In this document: positions 35,836-45,179 of the stretch, piece after piece
How positions within the stretch are numbered: position 1 is the first letter of the stretch
Layout of the letters: each line of letters opens with the position of its first letter
DNA from: an uncultured Anaeroplasma sp.
GTDB taxonomy: Bacteria > Bacillota_I > Bacilli_A > Acholeplasmatales > Anaeroplasmataceae
DNA: 45,217 nt
Reading direction: 5' to 3'
NCBI GenBank assembly: GCA_945919465.1
Contig: CAMEJG010000012.1
Span: 1 to 45,217, forward strand
Position numbers and translations under genes: made by a program
The notes under the pieces: generated by a model
Told to the model about the DNA's origin: nothing
The model's input: the letters and a program-made list of their open reading frames with translations, nothing else
Database searches by the model: none

Positions 35836-36388
35836 ATAATTCTATTGAATTAAATAAATTGTTAATGAAATAATTATATGTAATAATATTATTTCCATAT
35901 ACATCTGTATCTGAATCTACAAATTCATATTCACACTCATTAACAACCATAATTAGTGATTTTGCATCAGGATAAATAATAAAAAGCTTTCTAGGTTTTT
36001 TACCATTTTTTTCCTTTTTAATATCTAAACGAATTAATTCTTCATTTTCTTTAACTTCTTTTTTATTTTCTATTCCTATGTTTTTTCCATAATTCCATTT
36101 CAATGCAGAATTAATACAAATATCTTCATTATTTAAATTAGGAATAACCTTAATATAATATTGATATTTATTTGAAGTTAAAATGTAATCATATACTTCA
36201 TTTGAAATTTTTTCATATGAATATTTATTATTACTTTGTTCTACTAATTGTTTTAAGGCATCATTTACTTCAATATTCATTCTATCAATTATTCTTTTCT
36301 TTTTTACAGAATGAATAATAATTAAAATAATTATTAATAGAACTATAACAACCATAATTATAATTAAAAAATTTATAAGTAGCTCCAT
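35834..36388 (-). CDS. Single-pass membrane protein of unknown function
   Basis: No family was recognised. This 184-residue protein has one strong hydrophobic helix (about 4-28) followed by 'KKKR', giving an anchored protein with a cytoplasmic or external soluble part of about 150 residues. The soluble part alternates charged helices with strands ('KLFIIYPDAKSLIMVVN'). It is the last gene of the thyA-folA-plsC group, with a good ribosome binding site. Confidence 0.65.
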   Translation of the reverse strand: MELLINFLIIIMVVIVLLIIILIIIHSVKKKRIIDRMNIEVNDALKQLVEQSNNKYSYEKISNEVYDYILTSNKYQYYIKVIPNLNNEDICINSALKWNYGKNIGIENKKEVKENEELIRLDIKKEKNGKKPRKLFIIYPDAKSLIMVVNECEYEFVDSDTDVYGNNIITYNYFINNLFNSIEL

Positions 36389-36396
36389 ATATATTC

Positions 36397-36597
36397 CTAC
36401 TTTCTTTTTAGGTAATTATATATTAATAGAATAATAATTATTGAATATATAATTACCGCTATTATAATTGCTATTAAGCCTATTTTTATAAATAGCTCAT
36501 TAGTTTCTAATGCTCCAAAAATAATAAAAATAGAGGCAAAGGCTAATAAAATAAAACCAAATGAAAGAGATATAATCCAATTAAGCTTTGTTTTCAT
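36397..36597 (-). CDS. Small two-helix membrane protein
   Basis: 66 residues with two hydrophobic helices (about 8-28 and 36-60) and a basic end (YLKRK). It overlaps the plsC-like gene by 17 bases, which argues that it is real and translationally coupled. No family was recognised. Confidence 0.6.
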   Translation of the reverse strand: MKTKLNWIISLSFGFILLAFASIFIIFGALETNELFIKIGLIAIIIAVIIYSIIIILLIYNYLKRK

Positions 36598-37381
36598 GTA
36601 AACCCTTATTAATAATATTTTCTACCATATGACCTAAATCAGTAGTATTTAAATCTTTATATTCCTCTTTTGAAATTGAAGGATGAATAATAAGCTTCAT
36701 ATTTTTCTTTTTATTTCTTTTAACCTTTGATGAAAAAGAAGAACCAATAATAGTAATAGGTACTATTTTTGCCTCTGATTTAGTTGCTAGCTTATAGGCA
36801 CCGGCTCTAAGATTTACCATTTCTTCAGTATCTCTTGATTTTATTCCTCCTTCTGGGAATATTATTAAAGGAAGTCCTTCTTTTACCTTTTTAATTGCTA
36901 CAAGCATAGCCTTAACTGCCTCTCTATCGTTATCTCTATCCATAGGTACAGCATTAAAGGTTTTTGCTAAAAGCTTCATAAACCAATGATTAAACAAAGT
37001 TTTCTTTCCAATTGCTGAAATTCTTCTATTTAAACCATAATATATTAGCATTGGGTCTAAATTTGATTTATGATTAGCGTAAATAACATATTTTTCATCC
37101 TCAGTAGGAAGATTGTCTAGGTTTTCTACTTTTAAATTAATATGATAGAATGCAAGCCAAATCCAACAAGCATTTCTTAATAGCATATGCTTAAATTTAT
37201 TTTTGGGTTTTGAATTTTGAAGAATTAATAGGATTAATAATACTAATAAAACGAATAATAATGCCCCTAAAATTACTCCAAGGAATGTCCATAAGAACCA
37301 AAACCATGGAGATAGTGGAATAAATATAAATGGTATCATTGATATTAATATTAAAAATATTAATGCTAAAATTAAAACCAT
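36581..37381 (-). CDS. plsC: 1-acyl-glycerol-3-phosphate acyltransferase (PlsC-like)
   Basis: 266 residues. Two N-terminal hydrophobic stretches (about 1-26 and 28-55) anchor it in the membrane. The acyltransferase domain has the HX4D motif 'NHKSNLD' (H104, D109), 'GKKTLF', 'VPMDRDND' and 'FPEGGIKSRD' (from 175). It would acylate lysophosphatidic acid to phosphatidic acid. The gene overlaps folA by one base (TAATG), an unusual but tight pairing. Confidence 0.9.
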   Translation of the reverse strand: MVLILALIFLILISMIPFIFIPLSPWFWFLWTFLGVILGALLFVLLVLLILLILQNSKPKNKFKHMLLRNACWIWLAFYHINLKVENLDNLPTEDEKYVIYANHKSNLDPMLIYYGLNRRISAIGKKTLFNHWFMKLLAKTFNAVPMDRDNDREAVKAMLVAIKKVKEGLPLIIFPEGGIKSRDTEEMVNLRAGAYKLATKSEAKIVPITIIGSSFSSKVKRNKKKNMKLIIHPSISKEEYKDLNTTDLGHMVENIINKGLHENKA

Positions 37382-37854
37382 TATTTCACCCTCTTATATA
37401 ATGTATATCTAACCTTATCTGTGTTATTTTCCCATTCTAAATTAAATTGATTAAAATCTATTTCAGGGAAATATCTATCTCCCTTGTGAGTGCCTTTAAT
37501 AAATGAAATATATAATTCATCTGCATAAGGTAAGCATATCTTATAGATTGTAGCACCACCTACAACCCATAAATCCTCATTAACATTTTCTAAGAAATTA
37601 TTGATGTCAAAAATTACTTCTGCATCTTTTAAATTTAAATTTTTATCTAATGTTGCTACAAAAATTTTACCATATGGTAAGGGCTTATCCTTATAATATC
37701 CTTTTAAAGAAAAATAAGTAACATCACCCATAAGTACTGTTTGCCCTTTAGTTTTAGATTTATAATACAATAAATCCTCTTTTATATGCCAAGGGATTCT
37801 ATCTCCATCTCCAATAAGATGAGATTCATCCATAGCCCAAATCATTTTAATCAT
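37381..37854 (-). CDS. folA: Dihydrofolate reductase
   Basis: 157 residues, standard DHFR length. 'IWAMDESHLIGDGDRIPWHIKEDL' region carries the substrate-binding D27 and the proline-tryptophan pair (21-22). 'VLMGDVTYFSL' and 'WVVGGATIYKICLPYADELYI' match the NADPH-binding segments. It regenerates tetrahydrofolate from the dihydrofolate made by ThyA, whose gene is immediately upstream and overlaps by one base. Confidence 0.95.
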   Translation of the reverse strand: MIKMIWAMDESHLIGDGDRIPWHIKEDLLYYKSKTKGQTVLMGDVTYFSLKGYYKDKPLPYGKIFVATLDKNLNLKDAEVIFDINNFLENVNEDLWVVGGATIYKICLPYADELYISFIKGTHKGDRYFPEIDFNQFNLEWENNTDKVRYTLYKRVK

Positions 37855-38720
37855 TATACTGCCACCTTACCCTTTATTCCTTTATGAGGATTATAATTTT
37901 CAAGTTCAAAATCCTCATACTTAAAATCATAAATTGATTTTACATTAGGATTAATTTTCATAGTTGGAAGTGCTCTAGGCTCTCTTGATAATTGGGTATT
38001 AATTTGTTCAAGATGATTTAAATAAATATGAGCATCACCAATTGTATGAACAAATGTTCCATATTTTAAACCACAAACCTGAGCTATCATCATTGTAAAT
38101 AAAGAGTAGCTTGCAATATTAAAAGGTACTCCTAAAAATACATCTGCACTTCTTTGGTATAGTTGACATGATAGTTTTCCATCATTTACATAAAATTGCA
38201 TAAAACAATGACATGGAGGTAAAGCCATTTGATTTATTTCAGCTGGATTCCATGCTGAAATAATTAACCTACGACTTGTTGGATTAGTTTTAATTTGATT
38301 AATTAGCTCTTCTAATTGATCAACGCCACCAAAATTTCTCCATTGTTTGCCATATACTGGGCCTAATTTTCCCCATTTTTCTGCGAATTCTTCACTTTCC
38401 TTTATTTTTTCTGCAAATTCTTCAATTGTTTCGCCTTTATATTCAGCTGATTTTTGATATGAAGCAAAAGGCCAATCATTCCAAATACGAACCCCATTAT
38501 CAACCAAATACTTGATATTAGTATCACCACTTATAAACCATAAAAGTTCATGAATAATACTTTTTAAATGAACTCTTTTAGTAGTTAATAATGGGAATCC
38601 CTCTTCTAAATTAAAACGCATTTGATAACCAAAATAAGAAATAGTACCAGTACCAGTTCTGTCATCCTTTTTTGTACCCTTTTCTAAAATAGTTTTACAT
38701 AAATTTAAATACTCATACAT
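37854..38720 (-). CDS. thyA: Thymidylate synthase
   Basis: About 288 residues. '[18 protein letters not shown]' region at the N-terminus, '[13 protein letters not shown]', the catalytic cysteine in '[13 protein letters not shown]', and '[17 protein letters not shown]' are ThyA signatures. It methylates dUMP to dTMP using methylene-tetrahydrofolate. The start is ATG 38720, 6 bases after AGGTGA; an in-frame GTG three codons upstream is overlapped by that site. It is first in the operon. Confidence 0.97.
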   Translation of the reverse strand: MYEYLNLCKTILEKGTKKDDRTGTGTISYFGYQMRFNLEEGFPLLTTKRVHLKSIIHELLWFISGDTNIKYLVDNGVRIWNDWPFASYQKSAEYKGETIEEFAEKIKESEEFAEKWGKLGPVYGKQWRNFGGVDQLEELINQIKTNPTSRRLIISAWNPAEINQMALPPCHCFMQFYVNDGKLSCQLYQRSADVFLGVPFNIASYSLFTMMIAQVCGLKYGTFVHTIGDAHIYLNHLEQINTQLSREPRALPTMKINPNVKSIYDFKYEDFELENYNPHKGIKGKVAV

Positions 38721-38738
38721 ACTAATCACCTAGTAGTA

Positions 38739-38767
38739 ATTATATAATATTTATTGTCTAAAAACAA
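38739..38767 (-). promoter_or_regulatory. Promoter of the thyA operon
   Basis: TTGTTT (38767-38762), 17 bases, TATAAT (38744-38739) on the minus strand, 18 bases before the thyA ATG. Confidence 0.5.
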
Positions 38768-38798
38768 GAAAAAACGGAATACTAAATAGATATCCCGT
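38766..38798 (-). terminator. Rho-independent terminator of ssb
   Basis: ACGGAATA (38774-38781) pairs with TATCCCGT (38791-38798) with one mismatch or wobble, followed on the minus strand by TTTTTTC. Confidence 0.75.
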
Positions 38799-38806
38799 CA
38801 ATCCTT

Positions 38807-39196
38807 TTATTCTGTATCAATTGGAGCTTCTTCTATATTTTCTGACTCATTTACTTTTTTATCTAGCTTATCATAGCTTCCTTTATTTGAAAAAGCAATA
38901 ATTCTTTCTCCATATAATTCAGTTGTATGATAGGTCTTATCAGATATTTCCATTTTCTTTGTAACCATACGACCCTTTATTGCAACCTTAGCACCTTTTT
39001 TTAGACATTCCTTGGCAACATCAGCTACAAATTCCCAGCAAGATACTCGAAAATAATCAGTATTATAGCCTCCTTCTGAATTTTGGAAGTCTCTTTGGAC
39101 TGCGAGGTTAAGGTTTACGACTTTTTTTCCATCTCCAACTTCCAATAATTCAATATCATTTGTAACAACTCCGACTAACATGAAATAGTTGTACAC
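38807..39196 (-). CDS. ssb: Single-stranded DNA-binding protein
   Basis: About 129 residues. OB-fold motifs are clear: 'MLVGVVTNDIEL', 'VVNLNLAVQRDF', 'NTDYFRVSCWEFVADVAKE' and 'KGAKVAIKGRMVTKK'. The tail is acidic (NESENIEEAPIDTE) but lacks the usual D-D-I-P-F tip that recruits partners. GTG 39196 is preferred: AGGAGG lies 8 bases before it and the protein then has the normal SSB N-terminus. An ATG at 39202 is only 2 bases from that site. It stands alone, not next to rpsF or rpsR. Confidence 0.9.
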   Translation of the reverse strand: MYNYFMLVGVVTNDIELLEVGDGKKVVNLNLAVQRDFQNSEGGYNTDYFRVSCWEFVADVAKECLKKGAKVAIKGRMVTKKMEISDKTYHTTELYGERIIAFSNKGSYDKLDKKVNESENIEEAPIDTE

Positions 39197-39247
39197 AATC
39201 ATATCCTCCTTTCGAGGTTATAATATCAAACAACTAAAAAAATATAA

Positions 39248-39266
39248 AATTTCTAATTTAGAAATT
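39248..39266. repeat. Short inverted repeat upstream of ssb
   Basis: AATTTCTAA (39248-39256) and TTAGAAATT (39258-39266) are perfect inverted arms around one base, about 50 bases upstream of the ssb start. It could be an operator; the tail for a terminator is poor. Confidence 0.35.
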
Positions 39267-39386
39267 ATTTTAATTGAATAAAAATTTTTATAAAAAAATT
39301 AAATTTTTGCAATAATTTGTAGTATTTAAACTATTAATCTTATACTATTTTGTAAAAATATATATTTTTATATGTTTATAAGACAA

Positions 39387-39414
39387 ATTAAAAGGATTAG
39401 CATAAACTAATCCT
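39387..39414 (-). terminator. Rho-independent terminator of the CBM20-like gene
   Basis: AGGATTAG (39393-39400) pairs with CTAATCCT (39407-39414), followed on the minus strand by TTTT. Confidence 0.8.
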
Positions 39415-39425
39415 AATTATAAAAA

Positions 39426-39731
39426 TTATTTTGCGAATCTTGCAACATCAAGATTAACTACTAATCCCTTTTGAGGAGAAATAATATGGTTAGCTATTTC
39501 TTGACCATATACTCCCTTTTCAACTGCATCCCAAGATTTTTCCTTTAGAACCTTGAATTCAACAATTTCACCTGGATCCATCATTTTTGTAATTGTAAAA
39601 ATACCTTTTTCATCCTTTTTCATTTCAACTGCATTATTAACATTCCATGCTCCTAATGCCTTTGAGGAACCAATAATGAATAATTGTGAAGCTGCTGCAG
39701 TTTCTACCTTGATTTCAACCTTTACTGCCAT
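39426..39731 (-). CDS. Stand-alone CBM20-like carbohydrate-binding domain protein
   Basis: 101 residues made of a single beta-sandwich. 'LFIIGSSKALGAWNVNNAVEM' (about 17-37) is the CBM20 'G....LG.W....A..M' motif; 'DEKGIFTITKMMDPGEIVEFKVLK' and 'EIANHIISP' complete the domain. CBM20 binds starch or glycogen; related CBM48 domains bind glycogen in regulators. There is no signal peptide and no catalytic domain, so it should be cytoplasmic. The first aromatic ligand (W of LGAW) is kept. It has its own promoter and terminator. It may target glycogen or act as a scaffold; that is inference. Confidence 0.75.
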   Translation of the reverse strand: MAVKVEIKVETAAASQLFIIGSSKALGAWNVNNAVEMKKDEKGIFTITKMMDPGEIVEFKVLKEKSWDAVEKGVYGQEIANHIISPQKGLVVNLDVARFAK

Positions 39732-39755
39732 ATGAATACCTCCATTTGTATATTT

Positions 39756-39784
39756 ATTATACTACAATAAAATAAGTATAACAA
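39756..39784 (-). promoter_or_regulatory. Promoter of the CBM20-like gene
   Basis: TTGTTA (39784-39779), 17 bases, TATAAT (39761-39756) on the minus strand, just after the deoD stop. Confidence 0.6.
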
Positions 39785-39786
39785 TA

Positions 39787-40506
39787 TTATTTTGCAAGCT
39801 CTAAGGCAATTTTCATCATATTATGGAATGAATTTTGACGTTCTTCTGCACTTGTTACTTCATGAGTAACAAATGAATCAGATATAGTTAAAAGGCATGC
39901 AGCCTTTTTTCCTAAGGCTTTAGCATTTGCAAATAATGCAAAGCTTTCCATTTCAACAGCCTTACAGCCATTATCATCATGCATTCTCTTCCATAAATCT
40001 TTATCTTCACCGTAGAAAACATCACTAGAATGAATTCTTGCAGGTTTCAACTCAATATTAAGCTTTTCAGCTATTTTAGTTAGTTTATTATTTAGAGATT
40101 TTGTACTTTTTTGAACATGACCTCTCATATTAAAAGCAATTTTGGCATAAGAAGATTCAGAATAGGCTTCATTAACTAACACTGTATCATAAACATTGAA
40201 ATTAGCATCATAGCTTCCAGCAGAACCAATTCTAACAATTTCATCTACTCCATAGAAGCTAAATAATTCATAAGAATAAATTCCAATAGAAGGCATTCCC
40301 ATACCAGAACCCATTACACTGATTCTTTTTCCTTTATAATATCCAGTAAATCCTAAAATATTTCTTGTTGAAGTAAAACAAATTACATCAGTTAAAAAAT
40401 TATCTGCAATATATTTAGCACGTAGTGGGTCTCCAGGCATTAATACAGTTTTTGCGATTAATGAAGGATCATTACATGCTATATGAGGTGTAGGTATATT
40501 ACTCAT
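39787..40506 (-). CDS. deoD: Purine-nucleoside phosphorylase (DeoD type)
   Basis: 239 residues. '[13 protein letters not shown]' binds phosphate, '[17 protein letters not shown]' and '[10 protein letters not shown]' are hallmark segments, '[13 protein letters not shown]' binds ribose, and 'ISDSFVTHE' supplies the catalytic Asp. It splits purine (deoxy)nucleosides to base and sugar 1-phosphate, which DeoB converts for DeoC. It overlaps deoC by 8 bases. Confidence 0.96.
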   Translation of the reverse strand: MSNIPTPHIACNDPSLIAKTVLMPGDPLRAKYIADNFLTDVICFTSTRNILGFTGYYKGKRISVMGSGMGMPSIGIYSYELFSFYGVDEIVRIGSAGSYDANFNVYDTVLVNEAYSESSYAKIAFNMRGHVQKSTKSLNNKLTKIAEKLNIELKPARIHSSDVFYGEDKDLWKRMHDDNGCKAVEMESFALFANAKALGKKAACLLTISDSFVTHEVTSAEERQNSFHNMMKIALELAK

Positions 40507-41149
40507 TTTCTTCCTCCATTATTTTAACACCAGCAGAGCATCCTATTCTTGAAGCTCCAGCTGCTATCATTTTTTCAAATTGTTCCTTATCTCTAATGCC
40601 TCCAGAGGCCTTAACCTTAGCCTTACCATCAACAGCATCATACATAAGCTTTACATCATGCTCTGTTGCACCACCACTACCAAAGCCAGTAGAGGTTTTA
40701 ACGTAATCAGCTCCAGCCTTAACTGCAAGCTTACATGCTTCTATTTTTTCCTCATCAGTCAAATAACAAGTTTCAATAATTACCTTAACTAATACACCAT
40801 TAGCGGCACTAACACAAGCCTTAATATCATTATAAACATAATCATAATCTTTACTTTTTAAGGCTCCAATATTAATTACCATATCAACCTCATCAGCTCC
40901 ATCAGCTATGGCTTGAGTAACCTCAAAGGCCTTTACACTAGTAGCATTAGCACCCAAAGGGAAGCCAATAACTGTACACACATCTACATCAGAGCCTAAT
41001 AAAAGATCATGAGCAAAGCTAACATGGCAAGGATTTACACATACTGATGAAAAATGATATTTATTAGCCTCAGCACATAAATTTAAAATATCTGTCTTTG
41101 TAGCTGTTGCCTTAAGTATAGTGTGATCAATATATTTTGATTTCTCCAT
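40499..41149 (-). CDS. deoC: Deoxyribose-phosphate aldolase
   Basis: 216 residues, TIM barrel. '[12 protein letters not shown]' opens it, '[16 protein letters not shown]' (D89) and '[16 protein letters not shown]' with the Schiff-base K151 follow, then 'VKASGGIRD' with K180. It cleaves deoxyribose 5-phosphate to glyceraldehyde 3-phosphate and acetaldehyde. Co-transcribed with deoD and, 12 bases upstream, an unknown gene. Confidence 0.96.
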   Translation of the reverse strand: MEKSKYIDHTILKATATKTDILNLCAEANKYHFSSVCVNPCHVSFAHDLLLGSDVDVCTVIGFPLGANATSVKAFEVTQAIADGADEVDMVINIGALKSKDYDYVYNDIKACVSAANGVLVKVIIETCYLTDEEKIEACKLAVKAGADYVKTSTGFGSGGATEHDVKLMYDAVDGKAKVKASGGIRDKEQFEKMIAAGASRIGCSAGVKIMEEENE

Positions 41150-41161
41150 TTTTATTCCTTT

Positions 41162-42025
41162 CTAAATATCTAGTATTTGTTCTAGTGTTAATCTACTGAA
41201 GCTAGTATTTGGAGAAGGGAAATGCTCCTTAGTTAATATCTTATGTAGCTTCTTAGTAAATTTAGCATCAACAATTTTTATAGCTCCAAAGCCGTCTATT
41301 GATCTAAACATCTTGTCTGCTTTAGCATAAACCTCATTCATAGGAATATATCTAGATACCTTACCATCATCAAGCTTGATTATTTCTACTGAAGGTGGGA
41401 CTATAAATTCAGAGGAACCATCCCATTCAATCGCAACATAAGCAGTTCTTGACTTTTCAGTCTTTAGAAAAATATAATTTGAAACTACTACGTTTTGATC
41501 TTTTAATGATAATTCAAGCTTCTTACGTTTTTGTAAATAGCTACAAACCTGAGATAATGTTTGAGAATCTAATCTATTGTAGCTTGCAAGCTTTTCAGGA
41601 TATCTATCAGCATATGCTTTTTTTACAGCACCAAAATATTTAATTAAATCAGGACGACGGAATGAATAGACAGCTGCAGGTGGATAAACATAAATTAAGA
41701 ATCTAAATTTCTTGCAAATTTCTTCAATAATATCAAGAAGAATTTCAACTGCGTAATTTGATAGAGTAACATCAAATTCAACATAAAAATTTACATCGAA
41801 AAATTTAGGATCTAATCTATCAAGATTTGGTACCTGCGAAGTTTGAGCCATAACAAATTTTGCATCAAAATTCAAGACTGAGTGGTGGTACTTATAGACG
41901 TAATTACCTCTTCCATCAGATGCCTCCTCCGCTTGAATATTCGGAGTATCTCTTAAAAATGTCATTAAATCAGTTTTTCCGTAGGCTCTTTCCCCTTCTT
42001 TTAAGAAATAATAACGAAAGTCCAT
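41162..42025 (-). CDS. Protein of unknown function upstream of deoC
   Basis: No family was recognised. The 287-residue protein is soluble, mixed alpha/beta, without membrane segments or signal peptide. Its middle has aromatic-rich strands ('FFDVNFYVEFDVTL', 'FRFLIYVYPPAAVYSF'), a basic helical stretch ('LQKRKKLELSLKDQ') and a C-terminal 'FGAIKIVDAKFTKKLHKIL'. It is led by a strong promoter and GGTGGAGG, and is the first gene of the deoC-deoD transcript. A link to nucleoside catabolism is suggested by position only. Confidence 0.8.
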   Translation of the reverse strand: MDFRYYFLKEGERAYGKTDLMTFLRDTPNIQAEEASDGRGNYVYKYHHSVLNFDAKFVMAQTSQVPNLDRLDPKFFDVNFYVEFDVTLSNYAVEILLDIIEEICKKFRFLIYVYPPAAVYSFRRPDLIKYFGAVKKAYADRYPEKLASYNRLDSQTLSQVCSYLQKRKKLELSLKDQNVVVSNYIFLKTEKSRTAYVAIEWDGSSEFIVPPSVEIIKLDDGKVSRYIPMNEVYAKADKMFRSIDGFGAIKIVDAKFTKKLHKILTKEHFPSPNTSFSRLTLEQILDI

Positions 42026-42047
42026 TCCTCCACCACCTTTTATATGA

Positions 42048-42076
42048 ATTGTATCATTTTTTTAACACAATGTCAA
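42048..42076 (-). promoter_or_regulatory. Promoter of the unknown-deoC-deoD operon
   Basis: TTGACA (42076-42071), 17 bases, TACAAT (42053-42048) on the minus strand: a near-perfect sigma-A promoter right after ileS. Confidence 0.75.
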
Positions 42077-42082
42077 AAAAGA

Positions 42083-44779
42083 TTACTTTTTAAGAATAGC
42101 TTGACATCTTGGACATAATTCGTCCTCATTGATGAATGGTACAATCATCCAGCATCTTGAGCAGGTATGTCCTTCTGCTGGAGTAACTAATACATCAAAT
42201 TTATCTCCATCCTTAAATTCTAATTGAGAAACAATTAACAACTGCTTTGCAGTATCCTTAATTGAATCAAATACTTCATTTGCTTCTTTATCAAGTGTAA
42301 TTGTTAGCTTAGCATTAAAGCTCTTACCAATTACCTTATTACTTCTTGCATCCTCTAATGCCTTTAATACAACATCACGATACTTCATAAACTTATCAAA
42401 TTGAGCTTCTAATTTCAAATCTAAATTACTATCTGCATTTGGCATATCAGTTAAATAAATATCTTCTGCCTCTTTATATGCTAATGTATCATACGCTTCA
42501 GAGGTTGTATGAGGTAAAATTGGTGATAATAATTTTAATAAAGCTAATAAAATTTGATAGAATACTGTTTGAGTTGATAATCTAACATTACTCTTAGGAT
42601 CTTCAATATATAAAATATCCTTTGTAAAATCTAAATAAAATGCTGATAAGGTATTTGCAATATATGAATTTGTTAAACGATAAACCTCACCAAAATCAAA
42701 ATTATCATAATCATTCTTAATTTCACTAATGAATCTTTGAAGCTTAATCCACATATATTTATCTACTTCTTCAAGCTTATCATAGCTTAATGAATCCTTA
42801 GGATTAAAATCAGAGGTATTAGTTAATAAGAATCTTAAAGTATTTCTTATCTTACGATATGACTCAGAAACTTGCTTTAAAATATCTTTTGATAATGGCA
42901 TATCGGCACGATATTCAACTGAGGCAACCCATAAACGTAGGATATCAGCACCTGATTGATTGCATACATCATTAGGGTCTACAGTATTTCCTAATGATTT
43001 AGACATTTTTCTTCCTTGTCCATCAAGAGTGAAACCATGAGATACTACTGTTTTATAAGGTGCAACTCCTGTAGTAGCTACTGCAGTAATAATTGATGAA
43101 TTGAACCAACCACGATATTGGTCACTACCCTCTAAATATAAATCAGCTGGATATTTAATTCCTCTTCTATTTAATAGCATATAGCTTGAGCCTGAATCAA
43201 ACCATACATCCATAATATCATTTTCCTTACGGAAGATACCATTAGGGCTTCCTTTATGAGTATATCCTTCTGGTAATAAATCCTTAGCTTCACGTAAAAA
43301 CCAAATATTAGAACCATATTCACCAAATAAATCAGCAACATGAGCTAAAACCTTTTGATCTAAAATCTCAGTTCCATCCTCAGCATAGAATACTGGAATA
43401 GGAACACCCCAAGCTCTTTGACGAGAAATACACCAATCATGTCTATCCTTGATCATATTACTAATTCTAATTTCACCCCATTTAGGATTCCAATTAACTT
43501 TAGAAATTTCAGATAGTATTTGATCTTTAATTGGATCAATAGATGCAAACCATTGTGGAGTAGCCCTAAAGATAACTGGCTTTTTAGTTCTCCAATCATG
43601 AGGATAGCTATGAACAATTGGATCTAATAATAATAAGCTTCCACATTCCTCTAAATCTTTAATAATTACATCCTCTGAATCTTCATAGAATAAACCAGCA
43701 TATTTACCAGCTGCTTCAGTTTGATAACCCTTTTCATTTACAGCAACCATAATATCTAAGCCATATTCTTTACCAGCTAAATAGTCCTCTTCACCATATC
43801 CTGGAGCGATATGTACAAAACCAGTACCATCTGTTGTAGTAACATAATCAGCATTAATAACTGGTTGGATTCTTCCATATAATGGATGTTTATATTTTAA
43901 TGATAATAATTCACTACCCTTCTTATATCCTAAAACTTTAACATTAGTTAAAGAAAGCTTAGTAGTTAATGATTCTAATAAATCACTTGCACAAATTAAT
44001 TTACCCTTATTAGATTCAAATACCACATAATCAACTACAGGACCAGCAGCTATAGCTAAATTACAAGGTAATGTCCATGGAGTAGTTGTCCAGATCATAA
44101 CCTCTGCATTTTCTAAAATTCCTTCTCCATTAACAAGAGGAAATTTAAAATAAATTGCCTTTGAAGTAATATCCTTATATTCAATTTCAGCCTCTGCAAG
44201 TGCAGATTCACTAGATGGTGACCAATATACTGGCTTTAATCCTTTATATATTAAACCCTTTTCAGCCATTTTAGCAAATACTAAAATTTGATCACGCTCA
44301 AAATCATGTTGTAAAGTAATATAAGGATGTTCAAAATCACCTAATACTCCTAATCTCTTAAATCCAGCCTTTTGTTTTTCAACCTGCTCATAAGCGTATT
44401 TTTCACATAAGCTTCTAAACTCATGTAGCGGCATACTCTTACGAGAAACTCCCTTCTTTTGAAGAGCATTTTCAATTGGAAGACCATGTGTATCCCATCC
44501 AGGAATATATTGAGCTTTATAGCCATTCATATTTTTATATCTTACAACAAAATCCTTAAGAATTTTATTTAGTGCATGACCTAAATGAATATTACCATTA
44601 GCATATGGAGGTCCATCATGTAATGTATATTCTCTTTTTCCTTCATTCTTTCTAATTACTTTATTATAAAGATCCATATCCTCCCATTTTTTTTGGATTA
44701 ATGGTTCCTTATTAGTTAAATTACCACGCATTTCAAATGTAGACTTACCCATAAATAGAGTATCTTTATAATCTTTCAT
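42083..44779 (-). CDS. ileS: Isoleucyl-tRNA synthetase
   Basis: 898 residues, bacterial IleS type 1. The class I signature 'HLGH' is at 65-68, the editing domain has 'MIWTTTPWTLPCNLAI' and 'GTGFVHIAPGYGEEDY', and the second ATP motif is 'KMSKSLGN'. The C-terminal zinc ribbon is complete ('CSRCW' and 'CPRC'). The N-terminus 'MKDYKDTLFM' is that of Gram-positive IleS. It charges tRNA-Ile and edits valine. It is controlled by the T-box leader upstream. Confidence 0.98.
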   Translation of the reverse strand: MKDYKDTLFMGKSTFEMRGNLTNKEPLIQKKWEDMDLYNKVIRKNEGKREYTLHDGPPYANGNIHLGHALNKILKDFVVRYKNMNGYKAQYIPGWDTHGLPIENALQKKGVSRKSMPLHEFRSLCEKYAYEQVEKQKAGFKRLGVLGDFEHPYITLQHDFERDQILVFAKMAEKGLIYKGLKPVYWSPSSESALAEAEIEYKDITSKAIYFKFPLVNGEGILENAEVMIWTTTPWTLPCNLAIAAGPVVDYVVFESNKGKLICASDLLESLTTKLSLTNVKVLGYKKGSELLSLKYKHPLYGRIQPVINADYVTTTDGTGFVHIAPGYGEEDYLAGKEYGLDIMVAVNEKGYQTEAAGKYAGLFYEDSEDVIIKDLEECGSLLLLDPIVHSYPHDWRTKKPVIFRATPQWFASIDPIKDQILSEISKVNWNPKWGEIRISNMIKDRHDWCISRQRAWGVPIPVFYAEDGTEILDQKVLAHVADLFGEYGSNIWFLREAKDLLPEGYTHKGSPNGIFRKENDIMDVWFDSGSSYMLLNRRGIKYPADLYLEGSDQYRGWFNSSIITAVATTGVAPYKTVVSHGFTLDGQGRKMSKSLGNTVDPNDVCNQSGADILRLWVASVEYRADMPLSKDILKQVSESYRKIRNTLRFLLTNTSDFNPKDSLSYDKLEEVDKYMWIKLQRFISEIKNDYDNFDFGEVYRLTNSYIANTLSAFYLDFTKDILYIEDPKSNVRLSTQTVFYQILLALLKLLSPILPHTTSEAYDTLAYKEAEDIYLTDMPNADSNLDLKLEAQFDKFMKYRDVVLKALEDARSNKVIGKSFNAKLTITLDKEANEVFDSIKDTAKQLLIVSQLEFKDGDKFDVLVTPAEGHTCSRCWMIVPFINEDELCPRCQAILKK

Positions 44780-44799
44780 AAAATCAATCCTTTCTATAA

Positions 44800-44835
44800 T
44801 AAAAAAAAAGTCCTAGAATTTAACATTCTAAGGAC
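44800..44835 (-). terminator. T-box attenuator terminator before ileS
   Basis: GTCCTAGAAT (44810-44819) pairs with ATTCTAAGGAC (44825-44835) with one bulge; on the minus strand nine T follow. Confidence 0.85.
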
Positions 44836-45020
44836 GAATTATCGCGGTACCACCTTAGTTCTATACATAAATATAGCACTCATTTCTCTTAACGCGAGCC
44901 ACGGGTATTCATTTCCTAATACCTATTCATCCAGTGATCAAAATAATACTATTATATTAGCTTTCACCAATGCTAACTCTCTGTAATAAATCATATTATT
45001 TACTTTGGAATCCTTATATT
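44800..45020 (-). promoter_or_regulatory. T-box leader of ileS
   Basis: On the minus strand the T-box sequence AAGGTGGTACCGCGA (44857-44843) precedes the terminator. Further upstream, AGAGAGTTAG and GGTGAAAGCTAA belong to Stem I, followed by GATCACTGGATGAA. The ATC at 44938-44936 is in the specifier position, reading as an isoleucine codon. Uncharged tRNA-Ile should favour the antiterminator and switch ileS on. The 5' end is approximate; no clear promoter could be fixed. Confidence 0.92.
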
Positions 45021-45129
45021 TGATATACTCTTCTATTTTACAATATAAAATATTAATTGTAAAGAAATAATTTTTTAAAAACTATGACATAAAAGAAGCA
45101 ATTACAATTAAAAAAATAGTATTTCTAAT

Positions 45130-45171
45130 CTAAAAAGGTATAAGCATTTTATAATATTATTACTTATACCT
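45130..45171 (-). terminator. Rho-independent terminator of the gene at the right edge
   Basis: AGGTATAAG (45136-45144) pairs with CTTATACCT (45163-45171), followed on the minus strand by TTTTT. Confidence 0.75.
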
Positions 45172-45179
45172 CTTTATTA

